A stretch of DNA of 64,000 nucleotides from Membranipora membranacea (GCA_914767715.1 OU612073.1:4030001-4094000), one strand, 5' to 3'; positions 44,579-57,193 are shown, counted from the first letter of the stretch. Made by a program: numbers and translations. The notes: generated by a model not told the origin, from the sequence alone.

Positions 44579-45252
44579 CTAATTAGTCGTATATAATGGC
44601 CTCTTCATTCCATGTCAACGTTTTGCCAACTTGAACTTGGAAACAAGTTCTGGCATCATTGAAAAACAATTTCAATATTTTCATAATAAGAAGCGATTAA
44701 AACAATAGCTAATTTTTATACATCGTGTTGGTGATGTTTTTATTTTTCTTTGCGCAGCAGAATGTCAAACTGCTTTATACTTTACATGACTCAAATCCTC
44801 AACCGTCTTTGCCTCTTGCTTGGGGATTTTCAATTGATCTCATATTTTTTTACCGAATTTTAATAATTGGTATGCCTTTCATACTGTAATGTAAGCAGCC
44901 TCTATGCCTTTTTTTCAATTTACACAACGATGTGCCATCTTTTCGGCGCAAACCATGACATTTTCTTTCCTTATGAAATACAGCATAATGACTTTGAAAA
45001 TAACCAACTGCTCATTTCATTGTCGAGATTTGACTTTAATTTGATTCCTAATCTGTGTCACCATGACTGTTATTTAAAATCAACTCACCAGTTATACTAA
45101 CTGTTGAGTTAGGCAAGAAAACTGTTAGCATTTCAACATCAATCAACTTCTTGTTGAAATATAACCATCAAATTTCTGTTTCTGCGCTTGATTGGTAACA
45201 GAGGTGGGGCAATCTTGGAAAGTACCCAAATACATGCGATGAAAATATGTAG
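44579..45252. other. Intergenic: 3' flank of the polycystin-like gene
   Basis: No coding signal is seen. The first 150 bases hold the probable 3' UTR and polyadenylation region of the upstream gene. The rest is AT-rich and lies tail to tail with the minus-strand gene. Confidence 0.6.
44696..44701 (+). terminator. Candidate polyadenylation signal ATTAAA
   Basis: The common variant ATTAAA lies 118 bases after the stop codon and is followed by a GT/T-rich stretch (about 44724-44752). No AATAAA is closer, so this is the best candidate for the 3' end of the polycystin-like transcript. Confidence 0.45.
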
Positions 45253-45258
45253 CTTTAT
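45253..45258 (-). terminator. Polyadenylation signal AATAAA of the minus-strand gene
   Basis: On the minus strand AATAAA (within GAATAAAGC) occurs 174 bases after the stop codon. It is the first canonical signal downstream. Confidence 0.5.
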
Positions 45259-45431
45259 TCATCAAAATTCACCATCTTGAAAATAGAAGTTATTCATTAT
45301 GAATTTCTTCATAAAAAATGGAAAACAGAAATGAGTAGCAGCTTCAAACTGTTTGTAATAAATAAAACAAGTATAAGATAATAACCAAAATCAAACATCA
45401 ACAGTAAAATAACAGGCTTAACAGGCTAAGT

Positions 45432-46079
45432 TTAGTACTTTTTGGGTTGGTAGGGTTGTTGGTGACCATGTGGTTGAGCTGGGTAGGTTTGTTGGTGACC
45501 ATATTGCGGTGCTGGGTAGGTTTGTTGACGACCATATTGTTGTGTGGGGTAGGCTCGTGGGTGACCATGTGGAACTGAGTACTGGTTATGTTGATGATAT
45601 TGAGTGCCATATGGTTGGTGTCTGGGGTATGCCTGTGGTTGGTTGTACCCGTATCCTTGAAGGCAGGTGTAGAATGGTATCTGGTAGCAGTTTGGGTATT
45701 TTCCCTTACAGAACCACTTGGTGTATGCAATCTTACATTGTACACCAGCTTTGTCACAATAGCTGCAGTCCTCCTTCAAAGCATAAAAAAAGTATGAACA
45801 GCATTTAGGGCATTACATTTAAGTCACTATGTGCAGATTGTGCAAAATTGAAACCAACTATCTGCAAAATGCATCCAACTGCCCAATTACAAACCACGGA
45901 GGATGTCATTGATATTGGACCATTTTATGCTCTATCTATAGATTATCTTTGTTTGAACATAAAATAATTGTTCCTGTTACGACTGATGAAATGTATGAAT
46001 AACATTTACTTACATAGTACTGACTAGCAGAAACCACAACCACCACACAGAACAGAGCGAGGACGACTGACTTATACAT
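45432..46079 (-). CDS. Small secreted protein: Cys-rich head, Tyr/Gln/Pro/His repeat tail
   Basis: Two coding exons on the minus strand: 46079-46014 (ATG, 22 codons) and 45773-45432 (113 codons, then TAA), joined in phase 0 by a 240-base intron with GTAAGT donor. The product is 135 residues. It starts with a strong signal peptide (MYKSVVLALFCVVVVVSA). Next comes a head with six cysteines (EDCSYC, VQC, WFC, NC, TC). The tail is low-complexity with about four copies of a motif like QYGHQQTYPAP, ending QPKKY. A 5' UTR intron (46105-46394) precedes the ATG exon. The Tyr/Gln/Pro tail resembles structural or adhesive secreted proteins and elastomeric matrices, but I recognise no named family and that role is inference only. 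Confidence 0.82.
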
Positions 46080-46141
46080 GATTATAGTTTGTAGTTATCT
46101 ACTCCTGTAAAAGAAAAAGATTTATTTTCATTGCCAAAAAG

Positions 46142-46183
46142 CAACTGGAATGTGTTGGACTGGAATGTGTTGGACTGGAATGA
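46142..46183. repeat. Short tandem repeat in the leader intron
   Basis: A 16-base unit (tggaatgtgttggact) is repeated about two and a half times within the 5' UTR intron of the minus-strand secreted gene. Confidence 0.8.
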
Positions 46184-46394
46184 CTGTGAGAATACTTCTT
46201 GTTAGAAAAATTAGATTTGAGCTGGCATAAACCTAAAACATTCAAGTTCTGCTGACTGGATAGTTAACTGATTTGGATGCTTGCCCACCTGAACTGAAAA
46301 TTGTTTGTGTGTTGTTCGCATGATGTGTCTACAACTGGTTGTAAAATTGTTTAAATGAATAATAGACATAGATGTAAGGTACAGTCTTACTTAC

Positions 46395-46459
46395 CTAAAA
46401 TTGAAGATGAGAAGACAAACTTGCAATGATTCAAATTATTTCAGCTGTAACTTTTTATA
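46395..46459 (-). promoter_or_regulatory. TATA promoter and 5' UTR exon of the minus-strand secreted gene
   Basis: Read on the minus strand, GGTATAAAAAG (TATAAAAAG at 46459-46451) lies about 60 bases before a GTAAGT donor (46394-46389). The transcript should start near 46425-46430, giving a short leader exon ending TTCAATTTTAG. It splices to an acceptor at 46105, 25 bases before the ATG. A tight TATA box suits a highly expressed, tissue-restricted gene. Confidence 0.65.
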
Positions 46460-49400
46460 CCGTTTCTGTCTCTAGTTATCTTACACGAGATAACAGATTT
46501 ATTACTTCCACAAACTACAGAGGAAATGTTTGACACTCCAAATAATATCTGTATCACCGAGCTCATCACCCTGCAGATCTCACGAGTCAGAGCAGTATTT
46601 TGATGCTCTTTAAGATTAGTAAGTTTGGGCCAAGTCAAAAGATGTACATCAGTAGATATGTAAGGGTGTAAGTTGTCATTTTGGCAGACAGAGGCATTCA
46701 ATATACTGAGAACCATTCTGAATTTTAGTTGACAACAGGTACAGTTTACCCAATGCTGTTAATGCTCTCATCAAAAACAAGCTCCTACACCCCCCCCCCT
46801 TCCCCCATTTCCTCACTCACCCACTACTCCAACACTCCGCAACACCCTTATAGCATATTTTTAAGACACAATACACTAATAAGCATAGTTTTAGATCCTA
46901 TTTGTTCCCTCTGTGAACAACGAGGTTTACCTAAAAAGTTGTGTATCGAGGCATCGGGCGCCACAATACCCGAATTTTGCAATATCACCCCGCCAAACTT
47001 GTTCGAGCATAATGTAGTGTTGAATTAAAGCAATTATGGACTACCATAAAATGCTGTGCCTCTCAAGTCTCAACTGTCAATAATACATCAGGACTTGCCA
47101 AGTCAGTATATTTTAGCCTGACAACTGAGGGCTCAGCGGAAGTTGCTGTTGACCCCTAGCTAATACCTAGCATATATCATATTTGGCAAATTGTTATGGT
47201 ACATTAAAAAAGGTGAAATAGCATCATCAATTAAATTCTATTGCTGGTAACAAAAAAATTTTATCACTACAGGGCATCGGTCATCACGACATTTAAATGG
47301 GAAGTTTTGAGCAGATAAACTGCCTGAATGGCACTTTAATGGTGTGTGGAGTGAGATAGGCAAATAATACAAGTCATGCTTATAAATCTTGTGTCAGGTG
47401 GAAGTGGAGGTGAGATTTTCCGCACCGATGTTTTCTCGCCCGAACAATTCCCAAAAATATCAATAATATCTAATAGCTGATTATAGCGTATCTCCTTTGC
47501 AACAGTCATTTCAAACATTTCAGCTGATCAACGATCTGGCAGTTATATTTCAGTTATTATTGGGTTTAGTTTCTCCAAACACTTACACCAACACCATAGT
47601 GTAGATTAATTGTTGACCGAACCTACTTCGGGATCATATGACAAGAGACATTGGTGCATTCCTATCAATCTATCAATGTTGTCATGACAAACCATAGATT
47701 TATGTGATGTGGATTGGGGGCAGGTATGACCTCTGGCATTTGCTTGTAATAAGTTAAATACAGCTAAGTCTTCTCCAACTGTTCGAGTTAAAAATGGATG
47801 AAACAAATTCTCCCTACTTATTGACAGTAGTAGAGGCAGAGTGGATCTCAATAATAAAACAAAATCCCGTCGACTTCTATAAATGTGCAACTTAACCATG
47901 AAAACGTAGAATACATTTGATGAGATGCGATGGGAGATGATTTTTGAGGTGTGTAAAATAGATGTTTCATTCTACAAAACAGGAGGAGGCAACTTGTGAC
48001 CCAGGAATATATAAAGTAGCTAAGACTCCTGATCTCCATTTTTGGCTCATTCCTGTCTCCTGTCCACAGATACTCACCAAACACACGCACACAGCGATCT
48101 GTTGTCCCACAGCAAAACTCTTCTCTATAATCAAGTTTTGGAAGATCTAAAGGCATTCAGGAAATTAATTGTCAAATTTTATTATCATCGTGTTATTTTT
48201 TAACTCCTTTCAAATATTTTGAAATTTGGCAACACTTCAAAATTTTAAAGACCATCTGTTTCACTACAAATAAATTTTTGCACATGTTTATGGTGGGAGA
48301 TGTGAAAAGTACAATGAGCCAGTTTACCTTACCATCTGAGTTTGTTGTGGTCTAATTAGATTTAAAAGTGATATTATCTGTAATTATCAGAGCCATTATC
48401 ATGCCAATCCTCACCCTTTGGTGATTGATTAATGGGGTACCAGTTGCCAGAATATACCAGATTAACGCAGGCTAGGTGGTTGTGGGCATTTCTTTCATAA
48501 CTTTGGTTCTACCCTAGCTTTAGAGTGTAGATTTAGTGGAGCTAGTTCTACGGTGACATTGTTAGTTAGCACCAAATTTCACTAGCTAGATGGAGTTTCT
48601 ATAAAACAATTAGGCCAAGTAAATGTTAACTAGAAATACATTTCACTATCTCAAGCCTGCACAAAACCATAAGTTCCTCCAGTGTATATTGTCCCCCTCT
48701 AGGAAATCTTTATTTCTGGTACAACTGACAACCTTAACTCCTTCCTACAATTATGGACGTTTCTATGAATCATATTTCCTGGTTTTAAGTTTAATCACCT
48801 TCCTGTTTAGTATTGAGGTGCCTGTTACTAACCTCTACTTTTGATTTGAATACCTGCTTCCTTATTTGCTATCTCGCTCTTTCACAAGGGTTAGCAATTT
48901 TTCCCTATTAACATTTTTCAAACCCATCAACATTTTTGGCCAGCTGGTTGGAATCATGCTGTTAACACAAGAGGAAGATAAAGGTGTGAAACCCCTTGGG
49001 AACAAACAAGAAGCTAATGTCATTTTGGGTTCTGCTGTTATATAATTCTTTGATAAGACCGCGCATAATGTCCATAAATTAAACATCAAAATAAAGAAAA
49101 TTCAAATTTGAATTTTAAATTTTAAACTTTAAAACATTTAAATGACTGATTGGAAATATGAACACCACATCAAGGGGTCAGAATGTCAAATATGAGATAA
49201 TTTGGCAAACTATTGACTATTTTCATTTTTTGCCTCTTGCAGAACTTTCTGGTGTAATAGCCCCGTGTCCTAATATACTGCAGTTTGATATTGAGCAGGC
49301 CTCCTCTGACCCGCCCCCAGTGAATATGCTGACACTGCATATCAATAAGAGTAAAAAACTTGATATTAACAATTTCAATGGTGAATATGCTTTTCATTTT

Positions 49401-50246
49401 CTGCTTGTAGAATATTCATAGATTTTAGTTTAAATCTTTTGAATACTGTGAATATTTTTCCCACCTCAGCTGGCTATCTAGAAGTCACAAAAATTGAATG
49501 TGGAAAGTGTAAAAGTTGTCCGTAACCGCCCTACCACTAGGCATCTGTGGTGTGCCTTTATTTTCCGATTTCATATTAATATCAACGTATGTAGGCCTAT
49601 CCTATCCTAACTTGGTAGAGAATCAATCAAAAACAACTGAATGAGAATTTAGGCAATAGAAAAGTGACGGAATTAGTCAAAAGATAACACATAAAGGAAT
49701 TAGAACATATATGGAATAAAATTTTATGTCCTACATTAACGTTTCACTAAACTGCATACTTCCTAATTTTGGTCCTGCATAACGAGAATGTATGAACTGA
49801 CAAGAGCTTGGATAGCTGCGGTGGTTATCATCAATCCATCCAGTCGCCCAATAATAGTATACTCATCATAAACTATTCTCAGGATTAAGTCCAGTAATGC
49901 TGGCAGTGGCACTCAATGTTTCCCAGCTAATCTGTATTTTCGCTAACATTTTTATGTACTATTTTCATAATTTCTTTTGTATTATGTTATTTTGGTTGTT
50001 TCTTTATAAGTACCGTACTGAACAATTTTTCTATCTTTTGATATGTTTGCTTAAAATTCAAATTTTCAAAAAAGTTTCTGAAATTTCTGTGTTGCACAGT
50101 TCATTTCAATTTTTACACTTTGTGAGAGATTATTTCATTAATTCTGATAAATCTGATGATGATTTGATGATCAGTCACTCAATGAATATGCCAATCTGAC
50201 CTGACAAAAAAATTCTTTCATAGAGCAAAAATCGATTAATGCTTCA

Positions 50247-50375
50247 GTATACACACTAGTCTAAAAGCTCAGACTCCGTGGCGCAGGGAGTTACTTGCGC
50301 AAGCTATCAAACTTTGATAGCTGGCGCAAGTAACTCCCTGCGCCTTGGAGTCTGAGCACTTAGACTATATACACA
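50247..50375. mobile_element. Near-perfect inverted repeat in intergenic DNA
   Basis: Arms of about 55 bases sharing CTCAGACTCC, GGCGCAGGGAGTTACTTGCGC and GATAGCT fold back over a tiny loop at about 50308-50312. The outer ends (TATACACACTAGTCTAA and its partner) match less well. Confidence 0.85.
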
Positions 50376-50494
50376 CATAAGTTTATGGTTGTACTTTTGC
50401 CTCGGACCCTTATCCCTAGAGATATGGTTAAACTAGGCTGCATTGAACCAGTTGAGATACCAACCTGTCAATGTTTCATTGCCTGATAGAGACT

Positions 50495-50625
50495 GTCCAA
50501 CACTACTAAAATGTCACCATCACCACTCTTGGTGACATTTGAGTCGTGTTGGACATTTATTTTGTTGCAACAGAAACGTGATAGTACAGTATAGTACTAT
50601 CAGTCTATCATGTTTCTGTTGCAAC
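50495..50625. repeat. Two adjoining hairpins
   Basis: Hairpin A has arms 50495-50519 and 50530-50554 (GTCCAACACTAC...GTCACCA and its complement, two mismatches). Hairpin B has arms 50564-50584 and 50605-50625 (GTTGCAACAGAAACGTGATAG and its complement, one mismatch). They are nine bases apart. Confidence 0.85.
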
Positions 50626-52241
50626 GAAAGGAATGATAAAAACATCCGGCAGTAATTTCTGTAGGCGTTTTGTTTTAACAAATATCTCCATATAAGGCTC
50701 TCAAATATCGCTATTCCTAAATTTGATCGCTTCAAACAAATGTAGTTTATTTGCCAAAAAGCATGTTGCAAAAACTAAATAATTACAACTGCAACTGTTC
50801 TAATAATTTTGATTTTTTTGCCAGAATTTTGTTTTCTTTGGCATTGCACACCACCCCCTCCTGATATTTAGAGTAAGAAGAAGTGCTGGCAGGGATTGTG
50901 TTCAGTGCACTTTTTCAATCTACAAGTTTTAAGCCCCTGCTATCCTGTATTCCTGTGTGATTGCTTCAGTTTAGCAGAGGCCATGTCACTTTCTATTCTC
51001 TTACTGCCACACTTTAGCTCTAGTTTGGTCTAATCTTCCTGGGTGGTCTATTATTCCTGTGTGACCTAATCTTCATGTGTGGTCTGATCTTTGTGTCATC
51101 AGAGCTAAGCAGATATAGCCATTAGGGTAGCAGTTTAAAATGCTCTAGCAATGAAGAGAAGAATGTGGATGATTGAGTCTATTATCTCCTTCTTATTGTT
51201 TATAAATATACACTTTTTTGTCTGACATGCTCACGATTTCAAGTCATGATTCCCAGCAGACAGGAACCAACAAAAGGCGTAATGAAAAATAATAAATAAT
51301 AACCAATGGGTAAATGTGTGAGGTTTTATTCGAAACGTCTCTGAATAAAGTGAATTATATCTTGGCGAATGAAAGATAGAGGTTTTATATTCCCTTTGCA
51401 AAAAGAACCAAAAACCTAATTGTATTAGCATGAACTAAATCCCTGCAGATTAAAGATCGAGCTTGTGAAAAGGGGATAGTAAATAATAACTCCAGTAGTT
51501 ATCAAACTGCCCTGAGCTTGGACTAAATCTTTTTAGACTTGGGAGCAACCTATCAAGCTTGTGAAGAGAGAGGGGGAGGGGTGGACAATTATCTTCCTGT
51601 TACACCATAGTAAGGTTTAGATAGAGATATACTTTATAGACTAAGATATATTTATAGTATTTGATACATTGATAAAACATTAAAGTTAATTCTCACATAT
51701 GGGTGATAATTACCATGATTATTTTATTAGTCATGGTTTGTGTGTCCTGCTGTCACGCTTTGAGAATAAAAAATTAAATTCTCAGTTAGATATTACTGGT
51801 ACTGGCGCCATCCGAGATTTTTGGCATGTTGCCGATTTATTTATCGTTTTTACCTATTATTCATGGAAATGACTGTGTCCTTTTTGTCTAAATGTTCATT
51901 TGCGGAATTTAAATGAAAACTTGCATAAGTCGATTTCAAAACTGTGCCAAAACATAGTTGAAGTACTTCTTTACAATCCCAATTAGCATTTGGGCAATAT
52001 CTGCAAGACAGCCTAACTGTTGTTTCTCCAGGAGCCTGGGCTAATATTGCTTGGAAAAGTACATTTGGCCTTTCAATTGAGAAATTTTACTATTTTTTGT
52101 TAAACAACTAAATTTTCTCATCATTAATTTTGCGCAGGAACCTTGAAAGTGATATTTGGCTCAATATTTTGCTGTTTTTTTATCAAAAATACATGAAAGT
52201 ACTGAGCCAAGCATCTCTTTCAAGGTGTCATCAACAAAAAG

Positions 52242-52487
52242 CCCATATTTAAAAAAAGAAAAATTGAACCCCTTTTTTATAAATGAATTATCAGACCTTT
52301 CAAGGCGTCTACCCTGTACTTTTAATCTTTTAAATCAAGTCAGAAAAGATCAATTTAAAGATTTTATCAAAAAAATAGTCCATATTTAAAAAAACAAGGT
52401 GTACCCCCTTTTTTATAAAAAAATTTTATCAGATCTTTCAGCGATCTACCATGTTCTTTTCATCACATGATTCAATCCAGAAAAAAA
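52242..52487. repeat. Diverged direct repeat
   Basis: Two copies of about 105 bases (starting at 52242 and 52380) share CCATATTTAAAAAAA, CCCCTTTTTTATAAA, TTATCAGA(C/T)CTTTCA and TCTACC. Function unknown; possibly remains of a mobile element. Confidence 0.7.
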
Positions 52488-54186
52488 ATATTTGTCTGCA
52501 GTGTATTAATGTAGAAATACAAGCCACAGGTTAACAGTATGAGTGACCTTCACCTCTTCAGCTATGAAATACGTGCTCTGGTAACAACAAGGCTGTCAGA
52601 TCGCCACTGAGATAGTCATCTGAAGAATTTGCCACAGCATTGGTCTGCTAGTCTGGCTTTTTCAACATGGCAAGTAGTGTTCAATAAACTGCCTACAACC
52701 TGCCCTAACTCATTTATAATCCTTTATTTACAATTCCTTTGATCTAACTCATCACCCTCCAGTGTTCCATCTCACGGCAAGGTATGATGTTACACCTTAG
52801 GAGATTAACATGGTATGATTTGAGCATTAAAGGCTTAAACCCTACTCTACCTTCTAACAAGTGCTCACTTCCTTCTCTATAAAACCAAAGGCGGACACCA
52901 AACAGAGCTTGACTCATGATCACTAGCTGAAGACCTATCTGTTCCTTTGTGGTCTGCACGCCACTATATGTTGTATCTTGATGCAAGCAGATGCAATATG
53001 AAAAATTTACTGGACAAATGTTTTTGATAGGTTCGAACAAAAGCTTGGGACCTTGTGGCACACATTTCTCCAGCTGTCTCAATTTCCATGTTGGTGAATA
53101 AATGGATGAGAAACTCCTGTATAGAAATCGCTTGGGTCTGGTTCACCTCCAATATTTAATAAAAAGAAATGAAGCAATATATCAAGCATAACATTACTAT
53201 ACTGTCAAGTCTACATAGCCAAACTGGAGACTATCTAGTCTGAGCCCCCAAGACTTTGCCCCCCCCCCCGTCCGACGGCCCCCTGAGCTTGAAATAAGAA
53301 CAATTACAACTAGCTCACATTTACTCATCTCCTAGTAAGGATTTGAGCTAGCTAATTTAGTCACATTTCTATGCCTCACAAACTGGCCAGATGTTTGACA
53401 CTGTCTTCAAGGCAGGTATGAAAAATCATAAATCTACTGTTAAAGTGTAATGCCCTATTAACTAGTGAATGCCCCGATTTGATAAATTCCTCATATCAGG
53501 GGATAAATACGGCAGATTTTTACAGATGGTTTTATAACCACACTAGAGCGTTCAAACGCAGCGTAACGTAAGATGAAATGAGAGCAAACAGGATCCATGA
53601 CTGTACCCTTGACTTAGGACCACCATACCTTAGAATGACCCGATATTATGTTTATGAAATGTCACGTTTTATGAGCTGTCATGCTTTAATTTCAGCGAAT
53701 TGAAATAATAATTGAAACTTAAAGGTATCGTTTTTTTATATTTAGACTATACTGCATAGCTATTTTCTCTGCTACTTTTATCACGAGTTGTGATTTAATG
53801 TGGCTAAAATGCCGTTCTATTCAAGGGTTGCTTTATCATGCCACATGGCATCAGGAATATAGTTTGCTAAGCTGCGTTTGCTGCCCCGATCTGCTTTCAA
53901 TTTGTGAACAGGTTAGTGCATACCCGCAACCCTGTTAGACTGTGAACTGCATTGGGCCTCAAGCTCAGTACTTTCAAGGCCAATCACTCAAACCACCTGA
54001 TGGTCAAGGGCTCAAAGGTTACTGGCTTCTCCCACGGCCCAAACAGATTTATAGGTTTGTTTGAAATGTTTTGCCATGGTTTCATTGAGGGCGTAAAACC
54101 TGGTAAAACGTCAAGAAAGACTATATAGTGAGACTTGTCTATCCTTGTATGAAAACGAGACATATCCCCAGTACAGAAAATACATT

Positions 54187-54245
54187 TGACATACCAAGGA
54201 GAGTCTTTTACTCCTAGGTCATACCAAGGAGAGTCGCTAATTCCT
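54187..54245. repeat. Short direct repeat
   Basis: CATACCAAGGAGAGTC occurs twice 30-odd bases apart (near 54190 and 54220), with a partial third copy in CTTGGTCATAC. Confidence 0.75.
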
Positions 54246-54586
54246 TGGTCATACACTGTTGTATTTATTTGCAAGGTAAACAAAAGATAATCCACATCTA
54301 GCTTTTTTTTTAATCAAAGTACCTTTTTTGCATAATGTGCTGTATAGTTTTAAATACCTAAAGCCAATCAATCTTTTTATGGAACGCTCCCCTTTGATTG
54401 AGCGCAGATGGCTTAATCTCATCAATCATTCCTTGTCGAAATGTATGAACAAGAGTTTTCAACCAAAGCCAAAATATTGGCAATAAAGTTTGTTTTCTGT
54501 GTGATAATTACCCATTGTTAGCTAATGGTACTACTGGCAAAAAAATACTCAAGTCACAACATCGTCAGGAGCCGTGAGTCGAGGAA

Positions 54587-54600
54587 GGGTATATAAGAGG
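54587..54600 (+). promoter_or_regulatory. TATA box of the plus-strand secreted gene
   Basis: GGGTATATAAGAGG lies about 115 bases before the ATG at 54707. A start site would be expected near 54620, giving a leader of roughly 85 bases with no upstream ATG overlapping the coding frame in an obvious way. Confidence 0.65.
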
Positions 54601-54706
54601 CACTCTGCCGGAATGGTTCATGTCATCAAACAACCTGTGACAAATCGTAAACTTTGTCAACTCACCTACAACATTATAACATCAGGATCCTGACGACATT
54701 CGTACC

Positions 54707-57193
54707 ATGGCATTCAGCAATAATCGACATGCGGTGCTTGGAGTCTTCGTTATTTTATCTTGCTGTATGATTGGTAAGCTTGAGCACAATTATATATTGT
54801 TAATAAAAAGACAAGACATCCAATAACAGCTTTGATATGAGTCAAACAATTACGGCGGTTTCATTTTCTCTAACACCTTTGAATATTTCCATGGAACCTA
54901 AGCGTATCTACTCCAATAGACTTCTTCAAACAAAATGAAGAAGATTTTTTTAAGTTGAACACCAAGTCTTGTTAAAAGTAGTGTGAAAACTGCATGGAGT
55001 GTCAGACAAACATCGCTGGGTAAAGACTGAAGAGCAATTCCATGCTTGTACAGTGACACTTGGTCTTATGCGTATTTTTGTTTGTCTTATGTCTTGTTTT
55101 GGCTAAGGGCTCTTATCACAATGGAAATAATAAGCTTGGCTTACCATTTCAGCGATAATAAGGAAACACTGGTATCATGAAAATTCTCCTTTGAGTTTCG
55201 GGAGTCTCCTCATTTATCGGCCCTTTGAGCTACATAAATGCACTGGGGCTGGCAGCGGTTTGCATGGTGTGTTTTATTATTATTATTGTAATAATTATTA
55301 TCATTCTATAATTTCTACAGCTCAAGTATGGAGCTGTATCACCCTACCACCTCCTGTGGCCAGTAAAATTGTCAACATACAGGTGCGTAAAGGTGAATCC
55401 ACCAACAAGCACTGGAAACAAGCTGGAACCACCACCTCTAACCGTTACCTCAGAGGAATGAGTAGTAATTTCCCGTCAACAGATAGATGTGAGTAGTGTT
55501 AGTATTACACAGCCCTGCATTGGATTGAGATACAGTGAGCGCAATTACACAACATGAAAACATTTTTGGTGTACCATGAATCTTACTGTTCCGCTACAAG
55601 ATGACCCGTTCTGTTAATCATTACATTTCATTTAACTTCCTGATAACAACTTAAATTTGACTGCAACTTAAATTTGTGAAATTAAACAATTAAATTTGGT
55701 TAATGTTGACATGTTGTACTTGAATTGAGAAAAATTTAAAATGATATCGATTTGTAAATTTCAGAATCAAAACGTATATGTGATCCTTACGTTTTATTTA
55801 TTTTCATTTGACACACCGATCAGAGATTGGAAGCCACATATATTATAAGCACGGCCATATTATAGTTTTACGTGATAGGTTTTTTTTTAAAAAAACAATT
55901 TGCATGTCCATATCACCTGACATATAAGTTCTTCTTGAAAGACTCAAAACTTGTTAGAAAGAAAAATAGTAGGGCATCTCATATTTCTCTAGTTGACCAG
56001 CACCAGCTATGATGCCTTTCTATGGCTTTCTTTGGTTGGTTGGTCAGTTGGTAAAGAAGGGGGCTTGAAGATACCACCAATCACCAAACCTCATCGCACC
56101 AACAAATCTTGTTTGAACGATTTAGATCCTCTTAAAAACTACTGTTTGTATTTTCAATCTGTAATGCTGTAAAAGTCCAGTACAGGTGAAATGGGTAATG
56201 GAGGTTTTTCTCTCTCACAATATTACCACAGACTGAGGATAAATCCTTACTCAGTGATATAACAAGGATGTTCATGGACATCGCTTCTTATTTATAGCAC
56301 AGTATTAAGAGCGAATTGTCTGTTTCTTTATGCAGATAAGTTTAAGATGACAGCTTACGTTATAACTGGTAATATATATGTCTCAATACGTGGCCTGTAT
56401 TATATCGGTGGGCAGCAGACATACGTCAAACACGCTGGAAATTTTGTGAAATTGGTGGTAAGTCACCCACATACACACATCAGGTCTATCCAAGTCGCTG
56501 GTGGCCACAAGCACCAAGGCCAAATAAATACCTCCAGTATCATAGGGAAGAGATACATTTTATTTTTGACATTCTGGTATATTTTTGTGTTGTTCATTTT
56601 GATGGCTAGTAATATGTGTATCAAATTTTGATAAGCGGGTTGTTTGTTTTTGATTGACAGTCTCAAAAACTCAGGGCTGATCTATAAACTGACTCATCAA
56701 GACACTAAACCAGAATCACTCTGAATGCTGGCCACAACCAAGTCGATAATTACCCTTATCCTCTGTTTTAGGGTCCCAGTGAGGCACCAACAACCACGTG
56801 CAGTGAGACCTTATTTAGATGTGAGGGACAGTGTGTTGACTGTGGTGCCTGTGCTTGGCTCTTTAATAACGGACCGGTATCAGGCACTTTCCGTCTAGAG
56901 GATCCCTCAAACAGTGAGTACCTGTACACAGGGGCGTAGTCTGATTGTTTGGGATAGTCTCACTAAAAGAGTATCAAGTTACCTGGACTATTATCAATTT
57001 GTGCTACAAATATGAGGAGTTAACTCATAGCAAGTAAGATAACATCACAGGGATCTGAACATATTTCATGAATATCCATTTTCTTTTTCTAGGTGCCTAC
57101 AGAGTTGGGCAATTATGGCATGCCTCTCAGTTTAAGATGACAACAAGCAACGTCAGCCCCTGGTATACATTTTACGATGCAATTTCAGCTTAA
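54707..57193 (+). CDS. Secreted 199-residue protein, family not recognised
   Basis: Five exons: 54707-54773, 55321-55488, 56336-56457, 56772-56913 and 57093-57193. All have GT-AG borders, phases agree, and the 600 coding bases give 199 residues plus TAA. A hydrophobic signal peptide (HAVLGVFVILSCCMIAQVWS) is split by the first intron. The mature protein starts near CITLPPPVASK and has six cysteines, five of them clustered in exon 4 (CSETLFRCEGQCVDCGAC). Two segments begin with a similar block (KFKMTAYVITGN in exon 3, QFKMTTSNVS in exon 5), perhaps an internal repeat of strands. There is no transmembrane segment or catalytic motif. I infer a small secreted beta-rich protein; function is unknown. 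The nearest canonical AATAAA is far downstream (58081), so the 3' end is not settled. Confidence 0.82.

Larger units (their letters stand above)
46460..54586. other. 8.1 kb intergenic region without a supported gene
   Basis: Open frames here are short, lack convincing splice partners and show no protein family I recognise. The DNA is AT-rich. Recognisable content is limited to a near-perfect inverted repeat at 50247-50375, two adjoining hairpins at 50495-50625, a diverged direct repeat at 52242-52487 and a short direct repeat at 54187-54245. Confidence 0.55.

Noticed and set aside
49243-49383. Acceptor-like CTCTTGCAG followed by an open stretch of about 47 codons on the plus strand
   Set aside because: No neighbouring exons in compatible phase; single acceptor-like sites are frequent in AT-rich DNA.
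52744-53152. Two overlapping minus-strand open frames of 112 and 62 codons
   Set aside because: They might be a frameshifted relic, but neither frame matches a family I recognise, and composition is not convincingly coding.
53984-54295. Minus-strand open frame of 103 codons with a duplicated DSPWY motif
   Set aside because: No signal peptide, promoter or splice partner; the motif duplication is explained by the direct DNA repeat at 54187-54245.
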